From Samsonia erythrinae (GTDB lineage: Bacteria > Pseudomonadota > Gammaproteobacteria > Enterobacterales > Enterobacteriaceae), in contig NZ_SMBY01000001.1 in the NCBI RefSeq assembly GCF_004342665.1, positions 658,950 through 722,949 on the forward strand: 64,000 nucleotides of DNA, written 5' to 3'. This document shows, piece after piece, positions 8,333-17,866 of the stretch (position 1 is its first letter; each line of letters opens with the position of its first letter). Both the position numbers and the translations under genes were made by a program. The notes under the pieces are model-generated. The model ran no database searches, was not told the DNA's origin, and saw nothing but the letters and a program-made list of their open reading frames with translations.

Positions 8333-9304
8333 ATGGATAATTTTCAGAAAGAAATTGATGAGAGAACCAATCTCACCTCCGCCAATAAATTTGAACTCTT
8401 ATTATTTCGACTGGGTAAATCACCTGAAGGTGGCAAATCTGAGTTGTTTGGCATCAACGTATTTAAACTGCGTGAAATTGTCCCGATGCCGACGCTGACC
8501 AAAGCGGCCGGTATGACATCGCCAATGCTAGGTATGGTTAATATTCGTGGGCAGATTATCCCCGTTATCGATCTTCCCGCCGTGGTGGGCAGCGTGCCGG
8601 AAACCGGGTTGAATATTCTCCTCATCACCGAATATGCGCGTAGCACACAGGCGTTCGCCGTGGAATCGGTCGATGACATTGTTCGTCTGGAATGGAGCCA
8701 GGTTTTGACTTCTGAAGCCGGCGTCAGTAATTCCTATATCACAAGTATCGCGCGTCTTGATGCGGATAAAGACAGCAACCATCTGGCGCTGGTACTGGAT
8801 GTTGAACAGATTCTGTTCGATATCATTCCCGGCGAGCGTGAAACCACGCTTAAAAACGTGGGAGAAAAAACGTTCCCTTACACGCCGGGTGCGATAGCGA
8901 TTGTTGCGGAAGATTCTAAAGTTGCCCGTTCGCTGCTCGAACAGGGGCTGAACCAGATGGGCATTCCGTTCAGTATGCACATCACCGGGCTGGAAGCGTG
9001 GAATAAGATAAGACAAATTGCGCAAGAAGCACAGTCGGAAGGGCGTCCCATTTCGGATAAGATCTCACTGGTTCTGACCGATTTGGAAATGCCGGAAATG
9101 GACGGTTTTACGCTGACAAGAAATATCAAACGCGAAGAGTTCCTGAAGAACATTCCCGTGGTCATTCACTCTTCGTTGTCCGGTAGTGCCAATGAAGATC
9201 ATGTACGCAATGTGGGCGCGGATGCTTACGTCGCGAAATTTGAGATTAATGAACTGTCGGCGGCCATTCAGGGCGTCTTGAACAAAGCCCAAAGCCGCCG
9301 TTAA
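8333..9304 (+). CDS. cheV: Chemotaxis coupling protein CheV
   Basis: A 323-residue CheW-receiver fusion. The CheW domain covers about residues 20-165 (FRLGKSPEGGKSELFGINVFK, MVNIRGQIIPVIDLP). The receiver domain follows, with the phosphoacceptor aspartate in LVLTDLEMPEMDGF, the conserved HSS and the switch lysine in DAYVAKF. ATG 8333 is chosen over earlier ATGs because AGGAAA lies just upstream and the family begins there. It couples chemoreceptors to CheA and is tuned by phosphorylation. It stands alone here, away from other chemotaxis genes, as is usual for cheV in enterobacteria. Confidence 0.93.
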   Translation: MDNFQKEIDERTNLTSANKFELLLFRLGKSPEGGKSELFGINVFKLREIVPMPTLTKAAGMTSPMLGMVNIRGQIIPVIDLPAVVGSVPETGLNILLITEYARSTQAFAVESVDDIVRLEWSQVLTSEAGVSNSYITSIARLDADKDSNHLALVLDVEQILFDIIPGERETTLKNVGEKTFPYTPGAIAIVAEDSKVARSLLEQGLNQMGIPFSMHITGLEAWNKIRQIAQEAQSEGRPISDKISLVLTDLEMPEMDGFTLTRNIKREEFLKNIPVVIHSSLSGSANEDHVRNVGADAYVAKFEINELSAAIQGVLNKAQSRR

Positions 9305-9331
9305 TCATCAGGTTGGTCGTCTGCCGACCTT

Positions 9332-9370
9332 CGGTCTCCGTTTACCTTGTATGGGAAAAAACGGAGGCCG
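9332..9370 (+). terminator. Probable terminator after cheV
   Basis: CGGTCTCCGTTT pairs with AAACGGAGGCCG around a loop at about 9344-9358. The 3' side is not strongly T-rich, so it is only a probable terminator. Confidence 0.4.
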
Positions 9371-9510
9371 GCTTCTATCATCTCTCACTCACCTTACATG
9401 TCAAACCCGCCAGCACAGGATAATCGCACGTCAAAAATCGGCGTGAGATTAAATTATCTGAGTGGCACTCGCGCCTGTTTGCTCCCGGGCAGTTAAATTT
9501 TTCTAAACGA

Positions 9511-9538
9511 GGAACTCTTTTCCCGCACTTTCCACAGA
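9511..9538 (+). promoter_or_regulatory. hrp box (HrpL sigma-factor promoter)
   Basis: GGAACT at 9511-9516, 15 bases, then CCACAGA at 9532-9538. This matches the HrpL consensus GGAACC-N15/16-CCACNNA except for the last base of the first block. It lies 40 bp upstream of the chaperone start, the normal distance. It implies coordinate expression with a type III secretion system encoded elsewhere. Confidence 0.8.
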
Positions 9539-9578
9539 GTATTGGCGTAGTCAATGACTCATATAAGGCAGGGTACTT

Positions 9579-9980
9579 ATGCGGAACGATATTATAAAAA
9601 ATTTACTGGATTATTACCGGGTCGACCAATCGACGTTAACTCATGGACGCGGTGAAATGTATGCAATGAAAATAAATGAAGGGGATGAGGTTGTACTGTT
9701 TCAGGATAACGATAACTGGTTGCATTTGATGGTCGAGCTTGGAGTTTCAACGCTGGCGCCTGAAAATTTGTATAAGGATATCGCCTATTTTAACGACATA
9801 AACGTTAAACAGCCTTTGTTGGTATTGGGCGTAAATAAAAATGACGAACAGGTGATTCTGCATAGCCGCTTTCCCGCGCAACAGTTGGATAAAGTCCGAC
9901 TGGTTGAACACTTCGAACGCTTTGTCGATAAATCAAGATTATTAAAAGCACATTTTAGCTGTCAGAGCAGGAGTCAATAA
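9579..9980 (+). CDS. shcF: Type III secretion chaperone, CesT/ShcF type
   Basis: A small acidic protein of 133 residues with the class I chaperone layout: an N-terminal helix (NDIIKNLLDYYRVD), a beta-rich middle (VVLFQDNDNWLHLMVEL) and a C-terminal helix (LVEHFERFVDKSRLL). It is directly behind a hrp box and its stop overlaps the effector ATG by one base (TAATG). This is the arrangement of the AvrPphF ORF1/ORF2 (shcF-hopF) pair in Pseudomonas syringae. It should bind the N-terminal region of the effector and keep it ready for secretion. Sequence of such chaperones is poorly conserved, so the call leans on size, composition and position. Confidence 0.8.
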   Translation: MRNDIIKNLLDYYRVDQSTLTHGRGEMYAMKINEGDEVVLFQDNDNWLHLMVELGVSTLAPENLYKDIAYFNDINVKQPLLVLGVNKNDEQVILHSRFPAQQLDKVRLVEHFERFVDKSRLLKAHFSCQSRSQ

Positions 9981-10603
9981 TGGGTAATCTCTGTGTCTCC
10001 GGCACCAGCAGGTATGATTCTTCATCCAATGCTTCTTCCCCTGCGGCTTCGCCGGTTCGGGTTAATGCCAGAACCCAGTCGGGTGCCGAATTAACGTCGG
10101 TACGACAATTGAGTTCACCTGAAAGGGAACGGTTTTTGGACCTGCATGACCCCATGCGTTCGATTCCTGGTCTGGACAGTGATGCGTTGGTATATCGCAC
10201 CACGCCGAGAAAATATGTTAAAGACGGTATGATTGCAGGCAACCCGAACTCTGTGGCTCGCATAAATCTGCACGAAGAATTGCGTCCAAACCATATGGCC
10301 CGTCGTGCAATGGGCGTACAGCCAGGCACGGCATATGCGTATAGTCCTAAAGAACTACGGGCCTCCGACCTCGGTACGCCATCGCTGAACGTCATGTATG
10401 GCAGTAGCGCGCTGACTGCGGCGCGCAGCTATGCCCAGTCGTCCCGGAATGTGGCGGTCGAAATGCGACTGGGTGATTTTCTTGAACGCGGCGGACAGGT
10501 TTATAAGGATGTTTCCGCTATTGCCGATGATGGTGAAACCGCCAACGCGTTAATCGTCACGCTGCCCAAAGGGAAGAAAGTGCCAGCGCGTATTATTGAA
10601 TAG
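9980..10603 (+). CDS. hopF: Type III effector of the HopF (AvrPphF ORF2) family
   Basis: A 207-residue protein colinear with HopF2. Shared blocks are LHDPMR, the RTT segment, AGNPNSVARINLHEELRPN, DLGTPSLNVM, MRLGDFLERGG and ADDGET...ALIVTLPKGKKVP. HopF2 is a mono-ADP-ribosyltransferase-like toxin that blocks plant immune kinases. The arginine and aspartate needed for its activity appear to correspond to R73 and D177 here. The N-terminus MGNLC fits N-myristoylation at Gly2 and acylation at Cys5, which place HopF2 at the host plasma membrane. It is co-transcribed with its chaperone from a hrp box. The Ser/Ala-rich first 40 residues suit a secretion signal. The gene appears intact. Confidence 0.92.
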   Translation: MGNLCVSGTSRYDSSSNASSPAASPVRVNARTQSGAELTSVRQLSSPERERFLDLHDPMRSIPGLDSDALVYRTTPRKYVKDGMIAGNPNSVARINLHEELRPNHMARRAMGVQPGTAYAYSPKELRASDLGTPSLNVMYGSSALTAARSYAQSSRNVAVEMRLGDFLERGGQVYKDVSAIADDGETANALIVTLPKGKKVPARIIE

Positions 10604-10832
10604 CAGGTACAGTCAGGCACGTTGAACGTCATTGCCTGGTGTTCTGAATATCATACTCCGCCAAACGGGCATGGCTTCGAGCGGTTTTTGGTGGAGTCTG
10701 GTTATTTGATGAGGATGAATTCCCCGCGTAGGAAAAATTTACCACGCAAGAGACGCGAAGCATTATATTTTCCGGCGCCGATCATTTTTTGTGGATAATC
10801 ACCCTGGACGCATTAATAGCAAGGAGAATGAA

Positions 10833-11345
10833 ATGGCGGTGCCAGAATCAAAAGATGAACTCATTAAAGCGATCAATAGTCACTTTGCGTTATTGCAGAA
10901 AAAGCTGGGGGCAGTCCTGCCTGAGCAGTCCTTTGAACCGACAATGGAAGGGCATGCAAAAGGGAGCGTGATGAGCGTGGCCCAATTGGTGTCTTATCTT
11001 ATTGGGTGGGGAGAATTGGTCTTGCACTGGCACGAACAAGAAGCGAAAGGGGAAACGATAAACTTTCCTGAAGAGGGCTATAAATGGAATGAATTGGGGC
11101 GCCTGGCGCAGAAGTTTTATCGCGACTATGAAGACATAAAGGATTATGAAATCTTATTGTTGCGATTAAAGGAAAACAAACAGCAGCTTTTGACGCTGAT
11201 TGAGCGCTTTAGTAACGAGGAACTTTACGGTAGTCCTTGGTATGGCAAATGGACGCGGGGGCGAATGATTCAATTTAATACCTCCTCGCCTTATAAAAAT
11301 GCTTCAGGGCGATTAAATAAATTGAAAAAACAGGCTCCGATATGA
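10833..11345 (+). CDS. clbS: ClbS-like (DfsB/DUF1706) four-helix protein
   Basis: A 170-residue protein very like ClbS, the colibactin self-resistance protein. Matching segments are MAVPESKDELIKAIN, GHAKGSVMSVAQLVSYLIGW, HWHEQEAKG, FPEEGYKWNELGRLAQKFY, NKQQLLTLIERFSNEEL and YGKWTRGRMIQFNTSSPYKNA. ClbS is a cyclopropane hydrolase that opens the DNA-alkylating warhead. ATG 10833 has AAGGAG six bases upstream. No colibactin synthesis genes are visible, so it may defend against colibactin-like toxins of neighbours or have another role. It follows the effector gene on the same strand with a 229-bp gap and probably has its own promoter. Confidence 0.88.
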   Translation: MAVPESKDELIKAINSHFALLQKKLGAVLPEQSFEPTMEGHAKGSVMSVAQLVSYLIGWGELVLHWHEQEAKGETINFPEEGYKWNELGRLAQKFYRDYEDIKDYEILLLRLKENKQQLLTLIERFSNEELYGSPWYGKWTRGRMIQFNTSSPYKNASGRLNKLKKQAPI

Positions 11346-11413
11346 AAATCTGGGCCTTCTGTGCTGCGGTCATGACGTCGACTCAGGACATGCTGTAAGG
11401 ACCGGTAAAAAGG

Positions 11414-11636
11414 GTGAACAAGACCAGCTATTTTATCTCAACCTTATTTCTTTCCGGAGTAGGGGGGATGGTCTGAAGTAGCAGGCGCGGTAGAAACAAC
11501 GACTGCGGCATTAATATGTACTGATATTTTGAAAGGCTATAATCGCGCGTTTATATCGATGGCACTATACCCCTTTGTAGACGCCTTCCAAAATGGCCAT
11601 ACAATATGGAGCGAATGGGCGGGGCGACCCGTATAA
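11414..11636 (+). pseudogene. Possible small frameshifted gene with a G6 tract
   Basis: GTG 11414, preceded by AAAAAGG, opens a frame (NKTSYFISTLFLSGVGG) that stops just after a run of six G at 11462-11467. If one G were absent, it would continue for 55 more codons (SEVAGAVETTTAALICTD ... IWSEWAGRPV) to TAA 11634-11636, giving about 73 residues with a signal-like N-terminus. I do not recognise the product. It may be a broken gene, a phase-variable one, or chance. Confidence 0.3.
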
Positions 11637-11829
11637 AATCCCGGTTCGGTTTTTACCATGAAAACTCACACGCCAGAAAATGCCGTTTTCAGGCGGGTAT
11701 GAGCATTGCCTGTGGGAGTCACGGATGGACGTCAGACCCCACGCCACTGATAACGCCCATGAAACGGTTGCCCGAATCATGCAGGCATGCCCCCACAAAA
11801 ACCGGCACGTGGGCGCAGAGCCTGAAATA

Positions 11830-11853
11830 TTTTCTCTCCTTAATCCGCGAAAA
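11830..11853. repeat. 24-bp direct repeat, copy 1
   Basis: TTTTCTCTCCTTAATCCGCGAAAA. A second copy with two mismatches begins 62 bp downstream at 11892. Origin unknown. Confidence 0.55.
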
Positions 11854-11891
11854 TATTTCTGTCCGCTACTTCATTTTTACGGCCCAGCATG

Positions 11892-11915
11892 TTTTCGCTC
11901 CTTAATCCGTGAAAA
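11892..11915. repeat. 24-bp direct repeat, copy 2
   Basis: TTTTCGCTCCTTAATCCGTGAAAA, differing at two positions from the copy at 11830-11853. The spacing is not a multiple of three, so this is not a protein-coding repeat. Confidence 0.55.
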
Positions 11916-12277
11916 ATGGGCGGACCATAAAACCTGAAAACCTCCACACCCTGCGCCTAATTCACCCGGATTATATTTTTAATGTGCTGAATAATAAGAA
12001 TTTTACCAATGTAATTTCAATATTAAACTGAAAAATGACTGTTGAGGTAAACATCTTTGTTATTATGATAACCTTCATCAATCAACTCCGGATACACCCA
12101 AATCGCATTAGCATAAAATAATGTTTCGGAATCCGTATTATGACCGGACAGAAAGCTATGTTTTCCTTTCTGTGATGTTAGGGAGTGTCATTCTGAAGAA
12201 TTACAGTAATCTCATGGTATTAATTTTCAACAATTGATGCCACATAAGCCTGGCGCGATAATATCACATTTTAAATG

Positions 12278-12293
12278 TGTGATGTAGTTCAAA
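12278..12293 (+). promoter_or_regulatory. Possible CRP site upstream of the PTS regulator gene
   Basis: TGTGATGTAGTTCAAA fits TGTGA-N6-TCACA at nine of ten core positions. It lies about 130 bp upstream of the regulator start. Catabolite control by cAMP-CRP would be normal for a PTS sugar locus, but the flanks are AT-rich and the match could be chance. Confidence 0.35.
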
Positions 12294-12425
12294 AAAAACA
12301 TTAAAAATCACAAGTAATTACCAGATCGGACAAGCCGTAGTTTGGGTGGAGTTTCTTTTCATAAAATCATAAGATCATAGAATCGAGTGTTGTGTAAATG
12401 GCTGGCGATTATAAAGAGAGGGATA

Positions 12426-14309
12426 ATGAATAACAAATTAGAAATCCTTTTAAACGAGTTAATTGACGAGAAATACCATACAGCACATGAATTGGCGAGT
12501 AGAATAAATGTGAGTGAAAAAACCATTCGTCTGAGGATAAAAGAGTTAAATGAGGTTTTGAGCCCCCATGGGGGGACTGTTAGTTCGAAATCTAATATGG
12601 GATATAAATTAACTATTACATGTCAGGATAAATTTCATGCTTTTTTTGACTATCCTCAGAAAGAAAAAAGGCCAACAACATCAACAGAAAGAGTTCCTCA
12701 TATTCTGGCAGTTTTATTATACGAACGAGATTATATCAAAATAGACGATTTATGCGAACAGTTTTATGTTTCTCGTAACACCATGAGTACCGACCTAAAA
12801 AAAGTAGAATATATTCTCAATATACACCATTTGACACTGGAAAGACGTCCTAACTATGGTCTTATTATCAAAGGAAGTGAGTTTGATAAACGGAGATGTA
12901 TTGCAAATGGTTTGATTAAGCACAATGGCTTCATTAATGCTGATGGAAAATTAACAATACTGGCTAATATTATATTGGATATTGTTCATAAATATAATTT
13001 ACATATATCAGAAGTATCCCTGGAAGATATTACCTCTCATTTTTATATTTCTATCAGTCGGGCAAACATGGATTTTCCTGTTGTTATAGATAATAATAAA
13101 ATAGTTAAACAAGTTAAAGATGAAGTAAGGCAAGCAACAAAAGATATTGTGCTGAGAATTCAGGATACCATGCACAGCTATTTTAGTGAATCAGAAGTTG
13201 CCTACCTGATACTTCATATGGGAGCGAAACTGTCTTCCAGTGCCTATAAAAACCAGGAATCAAATCTCGTCATTTCACGAAATATTGATGAGTTATCATC
13301 GCGCATGCTGGAAATGATTCAAAAAAGTTTCAATATTGATTTCCGTAACAACCTGGAACTACGTATGTCGTTAAATCAGCATATGGTACCGCTGGATATT
13401 CGCATGCAGTATGGTATTCCATTAAGTAATCCGCTTCTGCACGAGATCAAGAAGGAATATGCCTTTGCCTATACGATGGCAGCTACAGCCTGTATTGTCC
13501 TGAGTGAGCACTATTATACCAGTATACCTGAAGACGAAATAGGATATTTCGCCATTTTATTTGAGTTAGCTCTGGAAAAGAAAGACAAAAAGGTCGATAA
13601 AAAGAATATCGTTATGGTCTGTGCATCAGGAAAAGGAACTACACAACTTTTTATGTATAAATACACCAGAGCTTTCGGTAAATATATTAATAATATATAT
13701 GAGTGTACTGCTTATGAGCTGGAGTATTTTGATTTGGTAGGAAAGAAAATTGACTATATATTCACAACTGTCCCTATCAGTTTAAATGTTCCAGTTCCGG
13801 TATTTGAAGTGAATTTATTTCTGGAGGACAAAGATATCGTAGCATACAGGGAAATATTCGAAACCAGTAATAATGCTTTTCTGTCTGAATTTTATTATAG
13901 TCAGCTATTTCTGACAGATATTAAGGCAACAACTAAAGAAGAAACAATTAGAATTCTTTGCCAGCATACCGACAAACATTTTCATCTCCCTGCCGAGTTC
14001 TACAATGCTGTAATGAAAAGGGAGGCTATGGGGCAAACAGATTTTGGAAATCTGGTTGCAATCCCGCATCCATTCCAGGTAATGACAAAACAAAATTTTG
14101 TCACTGTGGGGATCCTGGAGAAGCCGATATGGTGGGGACACAAAGAAGTACAGGTCGTTTTTCTTATTTCCATATCTTCCGATGAGCATGTGGATGCTGA
14201 ACAGTTTTATCAACTGACTACCAGACTACTTTTTGACGCAAAGAGTATTCAGTATCTTATTGATAATCCAAAATTTGATGTGCTTCTATCATTGCTGGGT
14301 GGGGCATGA
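12426..14309 (+). CDS. PRD-containing PTS-controlled transcriptional regulator (LicR/BglG family)
   Basis: A 627-residue multidomain regulator. Order: a helix-turn-helix (HELASRINVSEKTIRLRIKEL), a second winged helix (DLCEQFYVSRNTMSTDLKKVE), two PRD modules (histidines in LILHMGAKL and LNQHMVPLD), an EIIB-like domain with a cysteine loop (MVCASGKGTTQL) and a C-terminal EIIA domain with FGNLVAIPHPF. Such proteins are phosphorylated by PTS components and activate sugar operons when substrate is present. ATG 12426 has GAGAGGGATA upstream. It precedes the IIA-IIB-IIC genes and is clearly more AT-rich than the backbone, suggesting transfer. The two HTH motifs favour DNA-binding activation over RNA antitermination. 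Confidence 0.87.
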   Translation: MNNKLEILLNELIDEKYHTAHELASRINVSEKTIRLRIKELNEVLSPHGGTVSSKSNMGYKLTITCQDKFHAFFDYPQKEKRPTTSTERVPHILAVLLYERDYIKIDDLCEQFYVSRNTMSTDLKKVEYILNIHHLTLERRPNYGLIIKGSEFDKRRCIANGLIKHNGFINADGKLTILANIILDIVHKYNLHISEVSLEDITSHFYISISRANMDFPVVIDNNKIVKQVKDEVRQATKDIVLRIQDTMHSYFSESEVAYLILHMGAKLSSSAYKNQESNLVISRNIDELSSRMLEMIQKSFNIDFRNNLELRMSLNQHMVPLDIRMQYGIPLSNPLLHEIKKEYAFAYTMAATACIVLSEHYYTSIPEDEIGYFAILFELALEKKDKKVDKKNIVMVCASGKGTTQLFMYKYTRAFGKYINNIYECTAYELEYFDLVGKKIDYIFTTVPISLNVPVPVFEVNLFLEDKDIVAYREIFETSNNAFLSEFYYSQLFLTDIKATTKEETIRILCQHTDKHFHLPAEFYNAVMKREAMGQTDFGNLVAIPHPFQVMTKQNFVTVGILEKPIWWGHKEVQVVFLISISSDEHVDAEQFYQLTTRLLFDAKSIQYLIDNPKFDVLLSLLGGA

Positions 14310-14427
14310 TGTATGTGCTATCGACTTTCAATGTATACCAGATTAAAGATGGTAAATATTCCGTTGGAGATGGGATAGTAAGTTCATTAAGATATAATAA
14401 AGTGACTATAAAAAAGAGGAAGCACAA

Positions 14428-14751
14428 GTGACCGATGTAAGCTTGGAAGATATTATCACAGAGTTGGTTGTTAATGGCGGAAATGCGAAAAGTAAGGCAA
14501 TCCAAGCAATCAGGTCAGCAAAGACAGGGGCCTTTGAAGTTGCTGAGCAGAAAATAAGGGAAGCTAACGAATCACTACAAAAAGCGCATCAATTCCAGAC
14601 TGAATTAATTCAGGCAGAAGCCAGAGAAGAAAAAGGAACCACCGTTTCACTTATTATGGTTCACGGTCAAGATCATTTAATGAATGCAATGACTACTCGG
14701 GATCTCGCCATTGAATTGATAGAAGTATATAAGCTTATCCATCATAAATGA
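14428..14751 (+). CDS. PTS EIIA component, lactose/cellobiose family
   Basis: A 107-residue, all-helical EIIA like ChbA/CelC. The phosphorylated histidine lies in MVHGQDHLMNAM, with the typical start LEDIITELVVNGGNAKSKAIQAI. It begins with GTG 14428 behind AAGAGGAAGC. It takes phosphate from HPr and passes it to the EIIB encoded 15 bp downstream. A TATAAT sequence at 14393-14398 sits in the gap after the regulator gene and may be a -10 element, though no good -35 is visible. Confidence 0.92.
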   Translation: MTDVSLEDIITELVVNGGNAKSKAIQAIRSAKTGAFEVAEQKIREANESLQKAHQFQTELIQAEAREEKGTTVSLIMVHGQDHLMNAMTTRDLAIELIEVYKLIHHK

Positions 14752-14766
14752 TAAGAGGAAAATTCT

Positions 14767-15072
14767 ATGATCCGTATCACACTAGTATGCGCCGCAGGTA
14801 TGTCAACGTCGATGTTGATGGCAAAGATGCAGCAGAGTGCAAAAAACAAAAATATTGATGTTCATATTATTGCGATGCCAGAAACAAAGTTTGAAACTTA
14901 TAAAGAGCCGACGGATATATTATTAATTGGGCCACAAATTTCTTATATGGAGGATGATTTAAAAGAAAAATATGAACCTAAAGGTATTAAGGTAAAAGTG
15001 ATCGATATGGTCGATTACGGCTCCATGAATGGCGAAAAGGTACTGACCGATGCCCTGACCTTGTTAAATTGA
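14767..15072 (+). CDS. PTS EIIB component, lactose/cellobiose family
   Basis: A 101-residue EIIB like ChbB/CelA. The phosphocysteine is Cys8 in ITLVCAAGMSTSMLM. It receives phosphate from EIIA and phosphorylates the sugar during transport by EIIC. An AGAGGAAA ribosome binding site precedes the ATG, and the gene sits tightly between IIA and IIC in one operon. Confidence 0.93.
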   Translation: MIRITLVCAAGMSTSMLMAKMQQSAKNKNIDVHIIAMPETKFETYKEPTDILLIGPQISYMEDDLKEKYEPKGIKVKVIDMVDYGSMNGEKVLTDALTLLN

Positions 15073-15122
15073 TTTTAATCAAACAGAATTAATTTATAGC
15101 CATTTTTTGGTGAGGAATATGT

Positions 15123-16403
15123 ATGCCCAAAATAGACATAAAAAATATAACCAGTAAGATCCATCCAGTGGTGAATAAAATTCAAACCAGTAAGTTGGTG
15201 AATGGTATTACTGGTGGGATGATGGGGGCGATGCCGATTACGATTCTTGGTGCATTTGCCGCATTGCTCCTGAATTTACCTGTACCGATCTATAAGGAAT
15301 TTATTGCTGATGTTGGAATAGCCGCTGCTCTGAAAATTATCATCATGTTCACCACAAATTTCCTGGCCGTAATTTTTGCCATTGCAATTGCCGGAAATTA
15401 TGCCAGGCAGCATGAAGAGGATGGACTTTTCTGTGGCATCCTCACATTAATCTGTTTCTTCATTGTGACGCCTGTTTCCATTTCCGGGAATGGAGCCGTC
15501 TCCGTTCCAATGCAGTGGATGGGAGGAACGGGGATCTTTACCGGCATTGTCGTTAGTCTGGTATCCACCCGGGTATATGTCTATATCAAGCAGAAGGGTT
15601 TTACGATCCGAATGCCAGACAGCGTTCCTCCGGTAGTGTCCAGTAGTTTCAGCAGCCTGGTCCCTGGTTTCGCTTCAATTATCCTTTTCGCAATTGTCGC
15701 TATAATATTTGCCGCAACACCATATCAGAATATGCATGAATTCGTATATTCTTTCCTTCAGACACCGCTTGAAGGACTTGGTGGCAATATCATAACAATA
15801 CTTATTGTATGGACCTTTGCGCAGATTCTATGGTTTATGGGGATCCACGGCACTATGGTTGTCTGGTCCGTTTTTCTGCCGATTATAACTTCTATGGATG
15901 CGGTACAGTTGTCTGCCTATGCAGCTGGCGAACCTCTACCAAATATTACCGGGCGTGCGTTTATTAGTACGTATACCATGTCAGCCAGCGCAATTGGCTT
16001 TACGCTGCTTATGTTGTTCACTGCGAAAAGCCAGCAGTATAAGGCATTGGGTAAATTGACGACACTTCCTGCACTCTTCGGTATTTCTGAGCCTTTGGTC
16101 TTTGGCACTCCTCTTGTATTTAATTTCAGATTTATTATTCCTTTCGTATTTATGAATGCGCTTTCTTTGGGAATCGCTTACGTCGTGACCTATGTTGGCA
16201 TTGTACCCAGAGTAGCCGGGATAACACCGATAACAGGTATGCCAATCATCCTTAACGGAATTATGGAGGGCAGCTGGAAAATCGCGGCATTACAGGTTGC
16301 TCTGGTCGGCGTTCAGATGCTGGTCTGGTACCCGTTCTTCCGAAAGGCCGACAGAGAATCTTATGCGCTGGAGCAACACGACAAAGTGCAAAGAACTGAA
16401 TAA
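15123..16403 (+). CDS. PTS EIIC permease, lactose/cellobiose family
   Basis: A 426-residue integral membrane permease of the ChbC/CelB type with about ten hydrophobic segments. Family landmarks include the N-terminal GITGGMMGAMPITILGAFA, the WFMGIHGTMVVWSVF region and ALFGISEPLVFGTPLVFN near the substrate site. It moves a beta-glucoside or similar disaccharide across the inner membrane with phosphorylation. The gene ends 53 bp before the phospho-glycosidase gene. The sugar is unknown; the downstream beta-glucuronidase raises the possibility of a glucuronic-acid-containing disaccharide. Confidence 0.93.
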   Translation: MPKIDIKNITSKIHPVVNKIQTSKLVNGITGGMMGAMPITILGAFAALLLNLPVPIYKEFIADVGIAAALKIIIMFTTNFLAVIFAIAIAGNYARQHEEDGLFCGILTLICFFIVTPVSISGNGAVSVPMQWMGGTGIFTGIVVSLVSTRVYVYIKQKGFTIRMPDSVPPVVSSSFSSLVPGFASIILFAIVAIIFAATPYQNMHEFVYSFLQTPLEGLGGNIITILIVWTFAQILWFMGIHGTMVVWSVFLPIITSMDAVQLSAYAAGEPLPNITGRAFISTYTMSASAIGFTLLMLFTAKSQQYKALGKLTTLPALFGISEPLVFGTPLVFNFRFIIPFVFMNALSLGIAYVVTYVGIVPRVAGITPITGMPIILNGIMEGSWKIAALQVALVGVQMLVWYPFFRKADRESYALEQHDKVQRTE

Positions 16404-16441
16404 AACTAACAGCATGATTTTAGATATATTTTATAAGATGA

Positions 16442-17866
<1,425 letters not shown>

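Larger units (their letters stand above)
11346..12425. other. Decayed intergenic region before the PTS locus
   Basis: About 1.1 kb without an intact gene. It contains a possible frameshifted small gene (11414-11636), an 85-codon frame (11680-11937) that I do not recognise and that has no good ribosome binding site, and a 24-bp direct repeat. The right half is AT-rich and probably carries the promoter of the PTS regulator. Confidence 0.5.

Noticed and set aside
9300..11345. Further hrp boxes or type III secretion structural genes
   Set aside because: Only the box at 9511-9538 fits; the gaps after hopF and clbS contain no second match.
14364..14398. TTGGAG and TATAAT as a promoter for the PTS genes
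   Set aside because: The two elements are 23 bases apart, too far for a sigma-70 promoter; only the -10-like part is noted.
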